Notes: generated from the sequence alone by a model not told the origin. A DNA stretch of 64,000 nucleotides from Crossiella sp. SN42 (GCF_023897065.1 NZ_JAMHIV010000029.1:62001-126000), one strand, 5' to 3'; positions 41,597-50,870 are shown, numbered from the stretch's first letter. Translations and numbers: made by a program.

Positions 41597-43434
41597 TCCG
41601 CTACGTGCGGCTGTGGACGGAGATCCTGGGCCTGTCCTGGCGGCACGCCCGCGGGCTGACCCTCACCGTCTTCGGCATCGAGATCGGCCTGGTGATCGCC
41701 AACATCGCCATCGCGCTGGCCATGCGCGACGCGGTGGACGAGCTGATCGCCCGGCAGGTGACGCCCGCGATCGTGGCCGCGGTGGTGGCGGCCACCGCGG
41801 CGGTTGCGGTGTTCGTGTTCAACCGGTTGCACGGGCTGGTCGGGCTGTTCCTGATCGTGGAGCGGGTCGGCGTGGTCATCGAGGACCGGCTGATGCGCGA
41901 CATCGCCTCGCTGGAGCAGATCGAGCACCTGGAGCGCAGCGACTACCTGGACCGGATCACCGTGCTGCGCGGCGCGCCCAAGCGGATGGTCAGCGGCATG
42001 TGGAACGCCGTCCGCGCCTGCTTCACCATCGTGCAGCTCATCCTGACGCTGGTGCTGCTGGGCACGGTCAGCGCCTGGCTGCTGGTGCTGCTGGTGCTGG
42101 CGATGGCCCCGCTGTGGTGCGACGGCCTGGCCCGTGAGCGCGAGGCCGACGCCGAGATCGACACCGCCGAGTACTTCCGGTTGCAGCAGCAGCTCTTCGA
42201 CATCGCCACCGACGCCGCCGCGGGCAAGGAGATCCGCACCGGGCAGGCCGGTCCCTCGGTGGGCCGGTTCCAGGCCGCGGCGATGGCCGAGGTGACGCGG
42301 GGCCGTTACCGGGCCAGGGTCAGCGCGGCCTGGTTGCGCGCGCTGGGCTGGACGGTGTTCGTGACCGGGTTCATCGTGCTGCTGTGGCTGGTGGCCCGGC
42401 AGGCCGCCACCGGCGCGGCGACCCCCGGCGACGTGGTGCTGGTGGTGACGCTGACGCTGACCCTGCAACAGACCGTGCAGACCGCGGTGGGCCAGCTGAC
42501 CACCACGATGAGCGTGGGCATCTACGTCGAGCCCTACCTCTGGCTGCGCGCCTACCTGGCCGCCGAGGCCAATGCCCGCCGGGGCGACCGGCAGCCGCCG
42601 GCCAGGCTGGAGTCCGGGATCCGGTTCGAGAACGTGCGGTTCACCTATCCCGGCACCGACAAGGTGGTGCTGGACGAGGTCAGCATCGAGCTGCCCGCGG
42701 GCAGTGTGGTCGCGCTGGTCGGTGAGTTCGGCTCCGGCAAGTCCACCATGGTCAAGCTGCTCAGCCGGTTCTACCAGCCCGACTCCGGCACCATCACGGT
42801 GGACGGGATCGAACTGTCCGAACTGGACACTGAAGCCTGGCGGGCGAGAACCAGCGCCGCGTACCAGGACTTCGGCCGCTACCCGCAGATGACCTTCGCC
42901 GAGGCGGTCGGGCTGGGCGACATCGCGCACCTCAACGACGAGGCCGCGCTGGCCAGGGCGATCGACACCGCCGACGCCGACGGGTTGGTCCGCAGGCTGC
43001 CGGACGGGCTGGCCACCCGGCTGTCCCCGGTCTACGGCGGACTCGACCTGTCCGAGGGCCAGTGGCAGAAGACCGCGTTGGCCAGGGGCAGCATGCGCAC
43101 GGATCCGTTGCTGTTCATGCTGGACGAACCCACCGCCTCGCTGGACGCACCCAGCGAGCACGCCATCTTCCAGCGCTACATGCGCCGGGCCCGGCAGCTG
43201 GCCGAGCACACCGGGGCGATCACCCTGGTGGTCTCGCACCGGCTGTCCACTGTGGCCGGTGCCGACCTGGTGCTGGTGCTGGACCGGGGAAAGCTGGTGG
43301 AACAGGGCACGCACGAGGAGCTGCTGGCCGCGGGCGGGCGCTACAGCGAGCTGTACACGTTGCAGGCCAGGGCCTACAGCATGCGGCCCGGGTTCGACCT
43401 GGTTTCCGGTGCCCCAGAAGGGAAATCCGGTTAG
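41593..43434 (+). CDS. ABC transporter half-molecule B (membrane plus ATPase)
   Basis: A 613-residue partner of half-molecule A. Six hydrophobic segments (for example LTVFGIEIGLVIANIAIALA) precede the ATPase domain with Walker A GEFGSGKSTM near 380, the slightly degenerate signature LSEGQWQKTA near 485 and Walker B LLFMLDEPTASLD near 510. The Gly-to-Glu change in the signature may make the pair asymmetric. Its TAG stop is also the first three bases of a 165-bp palindromic element. Confidence 0.92.
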   Translation: MIRYVRLWTEILGLSWRHARGLTLTVFGIEIGLVIANIAIALAMRDAVDELIARQVTPAIVAAVVAATAAVAVFVFNRLHGLVGLFLIVERVGVVIEDRLMRDIASLEQIEHLERSDYLDRITVLRGAPKRMVSGMWNAVRACFTIVQLILTLVLLGTVSAWLLVLLVLAMAPLWCDGLAREREADAEIDTAEYFRLQQQLFDIATDAAAGKEIRTGQAGPSVGRFQAAAMAEVTRGRYRARVSAAWLRALGWTVFVTGFIVLLWLVARQAATGAATPGDVVLVVTLTLTLQQTVQTAVGQLTTTMSVGIYVEPYLWLRAYLAAEANARRGDRQPPARLESGIRFENVRFTYPGTDKVVLDEVSIELPAGSVVALVGEFGSGKSTMVKLLSRFYQPDSGTITVDGIELSELDTEAWRARTSAAYQDFGRYPQMTFAEAVGLGDIAHLNDEAALARAIDTADADGLVRRLPDGLATRLSPVYGGLDLSEGQWQKTALARGSMRTDPLLFMLDEPTASLDAPSEHAIFQRYMRRARQLAEHTGAITLVVSHRLSTVAGADLVLVLDRGKLVEQGTHEELLAAGGRYSELYTLQARAYSMRPGFDLVSGAPEGKSG

Positions 43435-43596
43435 CCCGTGTCCCGTGGATCTCGTGCGTGAGCGCCGGAGTCCAGGTCGTTCCTGGTGGCACCGCCGGAA
43501 CGGCCTCGTACCGGGTTGTACGTGGCCGTTCCGGCGGTGCCACCAGGGGCGGCCTGGGCCCGGCGATCGCGTGCGAGATCCACGGGACACGGGCTA
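43432..43596. repeat. Long palindromic element, copy 2 (MITE-like)
   Basis: Outer arms begin TAGCCCGTGTCCCGTGG and end with its complement, 23 bases perfect. An inner 24-bp perfect stem has CCTGGTGGCACCGCCGGAAC at its base. The left terminus coincides with the TAG stop of the ABC exporter gene, and the ends are flanked by TTAG and CTAG. The inner core matches copy 1 at 5796-5961. It may also act as terminator between the exporter and the SDR gene. Confidence 0.75.
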
Positions 43597-43606
43597 GTCT
43601 CGGGGT

Positions 43607-44299
43607 ATGCCCAACGCCCTGGTGACCGGAGTCTCCCGCGGCCTGGGACGGCACCTGTGCCGGGCGTTGCGCGCCGCGGGCTACCGGGTGCTGGGGGCGG
43701 GACTGGCCGCCTCGCCCGACCATCCGGACGTGGATGACTACCGGGTGCTCGACCTGCGAAACCCTGAGGTGGCAAGCCCGTTCGACCCGGCCGAGGTGGA
43801 CGTGCTGGTCAGCAACGCCGGGGTGTACCTGGACGATCCCCGGCGCGGCTACGGCGACCTGTTCGCGCTCTCCGCGCAGGACCTGCGGCAGACCTTCGAG
43901 GTCAACCTCTTCGGCGCGGTGGCGCTGGTGCAGGCCTACGCGCCGCACATGATCGCGCGGGGGAGGGGCAGGATCGTCTGCGTCTCCTCCGGCATGGGCA
44001 GGCTCCAGGACGCCGACGGGGCCTCCTTCGCCTACCGCGCCTCAAAACTGGCGGCCAACTCGCTGGTCCTGTCGGTGGCCAGGCACTTCAGCGACGCCGC
44101 TGGCGACCTGGCGGCCTTCGCCTACTGCCCTGGCTGGATCCGGACCGAGATGGGCACCGAGGACGCCCCGCACGAGCCGGAGCCCTCGGCGGCGAACCTG
44201 GTCGAGCTGCTGAGGTTGCCCGCCGGCCGGTCCAACGGCCGGTTCTTCCGGGGCACGGCCGAACTGGGCTGGGACACCAGGGGACCGATGGTCGGCTGA
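43607..44299 (+). CDS. Short-chain dehydrogenase/reductase
   Basis: A 230-residue SDR. The N-terminal cofactor motif is TGVSRGLG, NAG is near residue 70, the catalytic serine is in VCVSSGMG near residue 126 and YRASK near residue 145. It is the third SDR in the cluster. The start lies 10 bases beyond the palindromic element, so it probably depends on its own promoter or read-through. Substrate unknown. Confidence 0.87.
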   Translation: MPNALVTGVSRGLGRHLCRALRAAGYRVLGAGLAASPDHPDVDDYRVLDLRNPEVASPFDPAEVDVLVSNAGVYLDDPRRGYGDLFALSAQDLRQTFEVNLFGAVALVQAYAPHMIARGRGRIVCVSSGMGRLQDADGASFAYRASKLAANSLVLSVARHFSDAAGDLAAFAYCPGWIRTEMGTEDAPHEPEPSAANLVELLRLPAGRSNGRFFRGTAELGWDTRGPMVG

Positions 44300-44415
44300 T
44301 CGTCCATTATGGACAGTGATCTCCGCCGTTGTCGCGCGACGGTGGGAAAACAGTGGGCTGACTGGCAGGATGCGAACGACGCACCCAAGGATTGTGTCCA
44401 CTGTGGAGAGGCAAG

Positions 44416-45276
44416 ATGAACCAGTACGTTCACGGATTCGTGGACGAAGGATTCGTCCTAGTCCCAGGAGTGATCGAGGAGTCCACCCGCGCCACCTGGC
44501 GGGCCGCGGTGGACCGCGCCGCGGCCGCGGTGCGCGCCAAACCCGGGGACTACGACACCAGGTACACCCTGCGCACCGAGCAGGAGACCGATACCTGGGG
44601 GGTCAGCCACATCTTCGAGCCGAGCCTGTACGACCCGGTCTTCGCCGAGGTGTTCGAGCACCCCGGCGTGATGGGTTTTGTGCACGCGGTGCTGGGTGAG
44701 AGACTGCGCTTCTGGACCGCGCACGCGCTGTGGGAACCGTCCACAGTGGACTATGAGCTGAACTGGCACAAGGACAACATGGAGACCGACCGGTACTCAC
44801 CGGACGGCCGCAGCACCCACGTCCAGTTCAACGTCTGCCTCACCGACGACGACTGCTTCCGGGTGGTCCCCGGCTCGCACAAGCGGCCGCTGACCGAGGA
44901 AGAACGCGCCCAGGCCGAGAGCAAGGGCACCGGCACGCTGCCCGGCGAGAAGGTGGTGCGGGCCAAGGCGGGCGACGTGCTGTTCATGAACCACCACGCC
45001 CTGCACCGGGGCTCCGGTTCGGCCGGGGTCGAGCGCCGCACCCTGCACGTCAACCTGCAGGCCGCCGACGAGCCCACCGGCGGGCACACCTCCTGGCGGT
45101 TCATGCGCCAGGAGGGCTACCTGGACCGGATGACGCCGGTGGTGCGGGAGATGATGGCCAACACCATCGCCTGGGACGACGCGCACCCGCTCTCCCTGGC
45201 CGAGACCATGCGCCGCCGCCGGGCCAGCCAGGGCATCAAGGGCCACGAGGCCAGAGCGGGAGGCAACGGGCGATGA
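44416..45276 (+). CDS. Phytanoyl-CoA dioxygenase (PhyH)-family Fe(II)/2-oxoglutarate oxygenase
   Basis: A 287-residue PhyH-type hydroxylase. The metal ligands are H-x-D in ELNWHKDNME near residue 116 and the distal His in NHHALHRGSGS near residue 202, with the following Arg for 2-oxoglutarate. The family hydroxylates unactivated carbons. I start at ATG 44416 (GGAG eight bases upstream), not the GTG at 44392. The stop overlaps the transketolase N-half start (ATGA), placing it in one operon with transketolase, HAD phosphatase and nucleotidyltransferase genes. Confidence 0.9.
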   Translation: MNQYVHGFVDEGFVLVPGVIEESTRATWRAAVDRAAAAVRAKPGDYDTRYTLRTEQETDTWGVSHIFEPSLYDPVFAEVFEHPGVMGFVHAVLGERLRFWTAHALWEPSTVDYELNWHKDNMETDRYSPDGRSTHVQFNVCLTDDDCFRVVPGSHKRPLTEEERAQAESKGTGTLPGEKVVRAKAGDVLFMNHHALHRGSGSAGVERRTLHVNLQAADEPTGGHTSWRFMRQEGYLDRMTPVVREMMANTIAWDDAHPLSLAETMRRRRASQGIKGHEARAGGNGR

Positions 45277-46052
45277 CCACGCCACAGCAGCTCCGGCGCG
45301 AGGCGATCCGGATGACCGCGCACGCCGAGACCGGGCACATCCCGTCCAACCTGTCCGCGATCGAGATCATCCACACCCTGTTCATGCGGGTGCTGAAGCT
45401 GGATCCGGAGCGCCCGGACTGGCCGGACCGGGACCGCTTCATCCCGAGCAAGGGCCACTGCGCGGCCGCGATCTACCTGGCCATGGCCGCGGCCGGGCTC
45501 TTCGACCGCAAGCGCCTGGACGCCTTCAACGTCGACGGCGGCGAGGTGCCCGCCATCCTGGCCCGCTACGGCCTGCCCGGCCTGGAAGCCGACTCCGGCC
45601 CGCTCGGCCGCGGCATCTCCATCGGCATCGGGGTGGCGCTGGCGGCCAAGCACGACAACCGGGACTACCGCACCTACGTGCTGGTCGGCGACGGCGAGTG
45701 CCAGGAGGGCCAGATCTGGGAGGCGGCCATGCTGGCGCCCACCCTGAAGCTGGACAACCTGGTGGTCATCGTGGACGACAACCGGCTGCAGGGCTCCTTC
45801 GTCACCAGCGAGGTGATCGAGAGCAAGCTCGACGAGCAGTTCGCCGCCTTCGGCTGGCAGGTGCACCGGGTAGACGGGCACTCGGTCGAGGAGTTGGAGG
45901 AGGCGCTGCGCGCGCCGCAGGACCGGCCGAAGGTCGTCCTGGCCACCACCGTGAAAGGCAAGGGGGTTGCCATGATGGAACACGAGCCCGACTGGCACTA
46001 CCGGCGGCTGACCTTCAGCGAGCTGGTCGTGAGTCTGCGAGGCCTGCGATGA
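45273..46052 (+). CDS. Transketolase N-terminal (thiamine diphosphate-binding) subunit
   Basis: A 259-residue TPP-binding half. It carries HIPSNLSAIEIIHTLFM, the SKGHCAAAIY motif near residue 60 and the ThDP motif GDGECQEGQIWEAAM with Asn in VVDDNRLQG near residue 175. It pairs with the next gene to make a split transketolase that transfers a two-carbon ketol unit. Split transketolases occur in several secondary-metabolite pathways that extend sugars. Overlaps both neighbours by ATGA. Confidence 0.92.
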   Translation: MTTPQQLRREAIRMTAHAETGHIPSNLSAIEIIHTLFMRVLKLDPERPDWPDRDRFIPSKGHCAAAIYLAMAAAGLFDRKRLDAFNVDGGEVPAILARYGLPGLEADSGPLGRGISIGIGVALAAKHDNRDYRTYVLVGDGECQEGQIWEAAMLAPTLKLDNLVVIVDDNRLQGSFVTSEVIESKLDEQFAAFGWQVHRVDGHSVEELEEALRAPQDRPKVVLATTVKGKGVAMMEHEPDWHYRRLTFSELVVSLRGLR

Positions 46053-47020
46053 CCACCACGGTCGGCCAGGCGGTCGGAGACCTGTTGCTGGAGAAGGGCC
46101 GCGAGTTCGGGGACACCTACCTGATCGTGGCCGACGGCAAGCTCAACGGCACCGAGCCGTTCATCGAGACCTACCCGCAGCGGTTCCTCAACGTGGGCAT
46201 CGCCGAGCAGAACGCGATCTCGGTCGCCGCTGGGCTGGCCTCGGCAGGCAAGCAGGTCTACCTGTGGAACTGCAGCACCTTCCTGCTCTACCGGCCCTTC
46301 GACCAGGTGCGGGTGGACGCCGCGTTCGCCAAGACCCGGCTGCGGCTGATCGGCACCAGCTCCGGCCTGTCCCGCAGCGCCTCCGGCATCGCGCACCTGG
46401 CGATCGAGGACCTGGCGATCATGCGGGCGCTGCCGAACATGACCGTGCTCTGCCCCGGCGACCTGGCCGAGACCCGGCAGCTGCTGGCCCAGGCGCACGA
46501 GGTGGACGGCCCGGTGTACGTGCGCTTCGCGCTGGAGAACCACGCCCTGCCCGAGATCCACGCCCCCGGCACCAAGATCCAGCTGGGCAAGGCGATCACC
46601 GTCACCGACGGCGGGGACGCGGCGCTGATCGCGACCGGGAACATGCTGCCGGTGGCCAGGGACTGGGTGGACGAGTTCGCCGAGTCCGGGCTGCGGGTGC
46701 GGCTGGTGAGCATGCCCAGCATCAAGCCCTTCGACGCCGCCGCGGTGGCCGGGCTGGTGGCCGAGGGACTGCCGATCATCACCCTGGAGGACCACTCGGT
46801 GATCGGCGGCCTGGGCACCGCGGTGGCCGAGGCGATCGCGGAAACCGGCCGTGGCGTCCCGTTCCGGCGGGTCGGCGTGCCGGATGAGTACCCGTACATC
46901 GTCGGCACCCCGGACTACCTGCACGGGCACTTCAACATCCCGGGCGTGCCCGAGCTGCGGGACTGGCTGGAGGCGGTGCGCGGGGCGGACCGGGTCCCGA
47001 CCACCGTCGCGGCGACGTGA
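46049..47020 (+). CDS. Transketolase C-terminal (pyrimidine and C-terminal domain) subunit
   Basis: A 323-residue partner subunit. It has a Glu-containing pyrimidine domain (NVGIAEQNAISVAAGLA near residue 50), FDQVRVDAAF, an active-site His in GIAHLAIEDLAI and the C-terminal domain LEDHSVIGGLGTAVAE. With the preceding gene it completes a transketolase. ATGA overlap upstream and GTGA overlap downstream show tight coupling. Confidence 0.92.
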   Translation: MTTTVGQAVGDLLLEKGREFGDTYLIVADGKLNGTEPFIETYPQRFLNVGIAEQNAISVAAGLASAGKQVYLWNCSTFLLYRPFDQVRVDAAFAKTRLRLIGTSSGLSRSASGIAHLAIEDLAIMRALPNMTVLCPGDLAETRQLLAQAHEVDGPVYVRFALENHALPEIHAPGTKIQLGKAITVTDGGDAALIATGNMLPVARDWVDEFAESGLRVRLVSMPSIKPFDAAAVAGLVAEGLPIITLEDHSVIGGLGTAVAEAIAETGRGVPFRRVGVPDEYPYIVGTPDYLHGHFNIPGVPELRDWLEAVRGADRVPTTVAAT

Positions 47021-47805
47021 GGATCCGGTACGCCGCGCTGGACCTGGACGGCACGCTGATCGACGAGGCCGACGAGCCCTACGAGGGCGTGGTGGCCGGC
47101 CTGCGGGCACTGCGCAAGCGCGGGGTGCTGCCGCTGGTGATCACCGGCAGGGCGGCCCGCTCCTTCCGCAACCTGCGGCACCTGGACGACCTGTTCGCCG
47201 AGGTCGACGACGAGGTGCTGCTCAGCGAGGGCAACGTGCGCATCGCCTTGGGCGTCAACGAGTTGTCCTTCTCGCTGAGCTGCCCGAACGAGGTGCTGCG
47301 CACACTGGCCGAGGACTCCGCCACCGACCTGGTGGCGGAGTGCTCCGGCGAGTTCTACGCCAGCAGCGCGCGGGCCGCGGCCCAGTTCGCGATGGCCTAC
47401 CGGGTGCCCAGGCGGCAGATCGAGGTCACCGGCAAGGGCACCGCGGACATCCCGTGGTTCACCGCGGTGACCATCTTCCGCAGCCGCGTCCCGGTGCCCG
47501 AGCTGGTGGCGGGGCTGGACTGCGAGGCGGTCACCATCGGCCCGTTCGGCGCGCACGTGGTGCGCCCGCGCGGCACCTCCAAGGCCGCCGCGCTGCGCAG
47601 GCACTTGCGGCGGCGGTTCAACGAGCCGGACCTCAGCGCCACCATGGCCATCGGCGACACCGCCACCGACGCCTCGATGCTGGCCGCCTGCGCGCTCGGC
47701 ATCGCCACCCAGCACGCCGACGAGGCGGCCAGCGCGGCCGCCGACCGCAAGCTCGACGGCGACCTCGCCGCATTCCTGCACGACTTCCGTCCCGAAGGGT
47801 GGTAA
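47017..47805 (+). CDS. HAD-IIB (Cof-like) phosphatase
   Basis: A 262-residue HAD hydrolase. The nucleophile motif ALDLDGTLIDE is near residue 6, Thr/Ser in VITGRAA near residue 41, Lys in RGTSKAAAL near residue 187 and the acidic pair GDTATDASML near residue 208. It probably dephosphorylates the sugar product of the transketolase step (inference). It starts with GTG overlapping the transketolase stop. Confidence 0.9.
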   Translation: MRIRYAALDLDGTLIDEADEPYEGVVAGLRALRKRGVLPLVITGRAARSFRNLRHLDDLFAEVDDEVLLSEGNVRIALGVNELSFSLSCPNEVLRTLAEDSATDLVAECSGEFYASSARAAAQFAMAYRVPRRQIEVTGKGTADIPWFTAVTIFRSRVPVPELVAGLDCEAVTIGPFGAHVVRPRGTSKAAALRRHLRRRFNEPDLSATMAIGDTATDASMLAACALGIATQHADEAASAAADRKLDGDLAAFLHDFRPEGW

Positions 47806-47809
47806 GACC

Positions 47810-48931
47810 GTGACCGAACCGGTGTCCCAGGAGACGGAGCTCGTCCTCCTGCTGTCCCTGCCGGATCCGCGGCCCGACGAGGCCGACGCGATGCTCAAGC
47901 TGCTCAACACCCCGCTGGACTGGAACCAGGTGCTGGGCATGCTGACCGTGCACCGCGTCATCGGCGTGGCCTGGCACAACATCCTGCGCTTCGTCATCGC
48001 GCACCGGCAGACCCTGCGCTCCTCCTACTTCATCAAGTCGCTCAAGGTCACCGCGGCCGGACAGGAGCTGATGGCCGAGGAGCAGCGCTCGCGCACCGCG
48101 CAGGTGCAGGCGGCGCTGAGCGCGGCCGGGGTGCGCAGCGCGGTGCTCAAGGGCGCCGCGGTGGCCGCGATGGCCTACCCCTCGGCGGGCATGCGCGCCT
48201 TCCACGACAACGACCTGCTGGTGGACCGGGAACAGCTGCCCGCGGCCACCGCGGCGTTGCAGGAGGCCGGGTACGTGCAGGGCAGCTGGGACTACGAGAC
48301 CAGCTCGGTGCGCCCGGCGGCGCGGCGGCAGGTCATGTTCATGGCCATGCACTCGCACCAGACCTACTCCTACATGAAGCCCACGCCGGAAGCCTCGGTG
48401 CTGGAGTGCCACCGCCTGGACGTGCACTTCTCCATCGACCTGATGACCGGCAACCGCAGCGACGCCGCGGTATCGGCGTTGCTGGACAACCGGATCGAGC
48501 TCAACGGGCTCAGCGTGATCTCCCCGACCGACATGCTGATCTTCAGCTGCCTGCACTTCGCCAGGGAGGCCGCGCACCGCAACGAGGTGCTCGCGCTCAA
48601 GGACCTGGTGCTCTACAAGCTGGTCGACATCCTGGCGCTGCTGGCCGGGGACCACGACTTCAGCGACCTGGCCGCGCGGGCCGGGCAGCTGGGCTTCACC
48701 AAGGAGGCCTACTTCGCGCTGCACCACTGCGCGGAGATCTTCCCCGGCCGGGTGCCGACCGAGCTGCTGGACCCGTTGCGCCCCAACGACCTCGCCTACC
48801 TGGACGAGGTGGACGACGGCAAGACCGTGGTGCACCGCTGGCAGACGCCGATGGTGCGCCGGATGTTCGACGTGCACCGGCTGCGCGAGCTGGAGGGCGA
48901 CCTGAATATCCCGGAGCTTGGCCGGAAGTAG
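47810..48931 (+). CDS. Uncharacterised nucleotidyltransferase (NTP_transf_5 family)
   Basis: A 373-residue protein of the family often found in lasso-peptide clusters (PF14907). The core is VRSAVLKGAAVAAMAYPSAG near residue 108, followed by the metal-binding MRAFHDNDLLV. The rest is helical. In paeninodin-type clusters a related protein accompanies an HprK-like kinase and asparagine-synthetase-like cyclase, the same trio seen here. It would transfer a nucleotide to a phosphorylated substrate (inference). The GTG is four bases after the HAD stop. A strong terminator follows. Confidence 0.78.
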   Translation: MTEPVSQETELVLLLSLPDPRPDEADAMLKLLNTPLDWNQVLGMLTVHRVIGVAWHNILRFVIAHRQTLRSSYFIKSLKVTAAGQELMAEEQRSRTAQVQAALSAAGVRSAVLKGAAVAAMAYPSAGMRAFHDNDLLVDREQLPAATAALQEAGYVQGSWDYETSSVRPAARRQVMFMAMHSHQTYSYMKPTPEASVLECHRLDVHFSIDLMTGNRSDAAVSALLDNRIELNGLSVISPTDMLIFSCLHFAREAAHRNEVLALKDLVLYKLVDILALLAGDHDFSDLAARAGQLGFTKEAYFALHHCAEIFPGRVPTELLDPLRPNDLAYLDEVDDGKTVVHRWQTPMVRRMFDVHRLRELEGDLNIPELGRK

Positions 48932-48942
48932 TTCCAGCACGG

Positions 48943-48991
48943 CAAAACGGGCCGGGCAGTGGCGGTTGTCGCTACTGCCCGGCCCGTTTTG
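48943..48991. terminator. Strong bidirectional terminator
   Basis: CAAAACGGGCCGGGCAGT pairs with ACTGCCCGGCCCGTTTTG, an 18-bp perfect stem with A- and T-runs, between the convergent nucleotidyltransferase and asparagine-synthetase genes. Confidence 0.92.
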
Positions 48992-48996
48992 TTGTG

Positions 48997-50736
48997 TCAG
49001 GGCAGGGAGATCTCCAGCACCATCAGGCCCCACAGCAGCCGCGAGTGGTCCTGGCCCGCGCCGTGCTCGGTGATCACCTGGCGCACGGCGGCCTCGCTGA
49101 GGAAGCCCGAGGAGCACAGCCGGGGCCGGGCGAGCACCTCGCGGGCGAAGTCCCACAGCGTGCCGCCGGGGGCCATGAAGGCGCTGACCGGGAAGGTGAA
49201 CGGCTGCTTCTCCCTGGCCGAGACCGAGGCCGGGATGGACCGGGCGCCGGCGTCCCAGAGGATCTTCTTGCGGCTGGACCCGTTGACCTTCCACGCATCC
49301 AGGGTGCGCCGGGCGAACCGGGTGACCTCCGGCTGGCAGTAGGGCACCCGGCCCTCGACCGCGTGCGCCATGGACAGGTGGTCCAGCTTGCGCAGGTTCA
49401 GGCTGGGCAGCTTGTGCAGCCGGTCGAAGCTGAGCAGCTGCTCCAGCCGGGAGGGCGCAGGGAGGGTGAGCAGCTCCAGCGCGCGCTGCCTGCTGCTGCC
49501 CCTGGAGTCGAGCAGCTCGCGGTACTCCGGGGTGTAGAGCCGCCGGTACTCCGCTTCCGGCACAAGGGAAAGCCGGTCCAGGTACCGGGCGGCCCAGCTG
49601 TCCTCGTCGGCGGCCAGCGCGGTGCTGTAGCGGCGGTAGCCGCCGAACTGCTCGTCCGCGCCGTCACCGACGAAGCAGACCCGGAAGCCGCCGGCGGAGA
49701 TCTCCCGGAACAGCGCGTAGGCGCTCAGCGCGTGCGGGGTGGCGTTGGGCGCGCCCAGGGCGGCCACCGTGGCCGGGATCAGCTCCGGCAGCTCGGCCTC
49801 GCGGATCTCCACCACCTCAAGGGGAATCCCGGCGAAGGCGGCCGCATCCCTGGCATAGGCCAGCTCGTCGGAGTCGTGCGTGCCCTCGTGCGTGACGTGG
49901 AAGCCGGTCACGTCGCCGCGGCGCTGCTTGAGCAGGGTGGCCAGCACGCTGGAGTCCAGGCCGCCGGAGACCTGCACCGCGATCGGCGCGGACTGCAACG
50001 ACATCTGCGCCACCTCGCGCGCCAGCAACGCGGCCAGGCGCTCCGGATCGTTGCCCTCGTCGGTGACCGGCTCGGTCTCCTGCCACCACCGCCGGGTGCG
50101 CGCGGTCTGGCCGTCGTAGACCAGCGCCTCGCCCGGGTGCAGCGCGGAAACCCCGGTGTACCAGGAGGATCCGTTGGGCTGGCACTGCCAGTTGAGGTAG
50201 TCGTCGACCGCGAGCGGATCCACGTCCAGGGGCTTCTCCACCAGCGCGGTCAGGCCGCGTAGCTCGGAGGAGAAGGCGATGCCGTCCTGGGTCAGCGCGT
50301 AGTACAGGCTCTTCACCGCGAGGTGGTCGCACCACAGCTTGAGCTCGCGGCCCCGGCGCAGGTCCACCACGGCGATGGCGAACATGCCCTCCAGCCGCTC
50401 TGCGAAGCGGTCGCCGTGCAGCTCGTAGTAGGGCACCAGGACCGAGCCGTCGGAGTCGCCGTCCACGTGCACGCCGCGCGCGGCCAGCTCGGCCCGGATG
50501 GCCCGGAAGTTGTAGATCTCGCCGTTGAACACCGCGTGCACCGTGCCCTCGGCGTTGCGGAAGGGCTGCCTGCCGGTGCTGGGGTCCTGAATGGACAGAC
50601 GGTTGCAGCCGATGCCCCAGTCCGCGCCGCTGGTGTGCCGCTGGACGTCCGGTCCGCCGGAGAGCTGGGCGTCCCGCGCGCCGTCTAGTGCGGTGGGGTG
50701 GAACCCATGTCCGAAGTAGCCGTAGATCCGGCACAT
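48997..50736 (-). CDS. Asparagine synthetase-like amidotransferase
   Basis: A 579-residue AsnB-type enzyme. Cys2 begins the glutaminase domain (MCRIYGYFGHG), and the domain has FNGEIYNFRAIR near residue 70. The ATP-pyrophosphatase domain starts with VSGGLDSSVLATLL near residue 257 and includes FVGDGADEQFGGYRRY near residue 355. All main motifs are present, so glutamine-dependent amidation of a carboxylate is possible. In lasso systems this family closes a macrolactam, but no precursor or leader-processing genes are visible. Divergent from the P-loop kinase gene across 134 bp. Confidence 0.88.
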   Translation of the reverse strand: MCRIYGYFGHGFHPTALDGARDAQLSGGPDVQRHTSGADWGIGCNRLSIQDPSTGRQPFRNAEGTVHAVFNGEIYNFRAIRAELAARGVHVDGDSDGSVLVPYYELHGDRFAERLEGMFAIAVVDLRRGRELKLWCDHLAVKSLYYALTQDGIAFSSELRGLTALVEKPLDVDPLAVDDYLNWQCQPNGSSWYTGVSALHPGEALVYDGQTARTRRWWQETEPVTDEGNDPERLAALLAREVAQMSLQSAPIAVQVSGGLDSSVLATLLKQRRGDVTGFHVTHEGTHDSDELAYARDAAAFAGIPLEVVEIREAELPELIPATVAALGAPNATPHALSAYALFREISAGGFRVCFVGDGADEQFGGYRRYSTALAADEDSWAARYLDRLSLVPEAEYRRLYTPEYRELLDSRGSSRQRALELLTLPAPSRLEQLLSFDRLHKLPSLNLRKLDHLSMAHAVEGRVPYCQPEVTRFARRTLDAWKVNGSSRKKILWDAGARSIPASVSAREKQPFTFPVSAFMAPGGTLWDFAREVLARPRLCSSGFLSEAAVRQVITEHGAGQDHSRLLWGLMVLEISLP

Positions 50737-50870
50737 AGTGTTGCCCCCAACGATGTGGTTGTCCGCGAACGGAAAGCGCGACGGCCTCGGCCCTTCCGGC
50801 CTGGTGATCTATCCTTAGCACGGGCCGGATGAGGCTGTATAGCGAACCAGGACGGGACGAGGGACGGCAC

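Noticed and set aside
43220-43948. A minus-strand 242-codon frame spanning the palindrome and the SDR
   Set aside because: It is an artefact of the palindromic element and the antisense of the SDR. It has no family motifs.
35584-50736. A lasso-peptide or other RiPP cluster
   Set aside because: HprK-like, NTP_transf_5 and AsnB genes fit, but no precursor, RRE/PqqD-like protein or leader peptidase was found, while many genes fit small-molecule chemistry.
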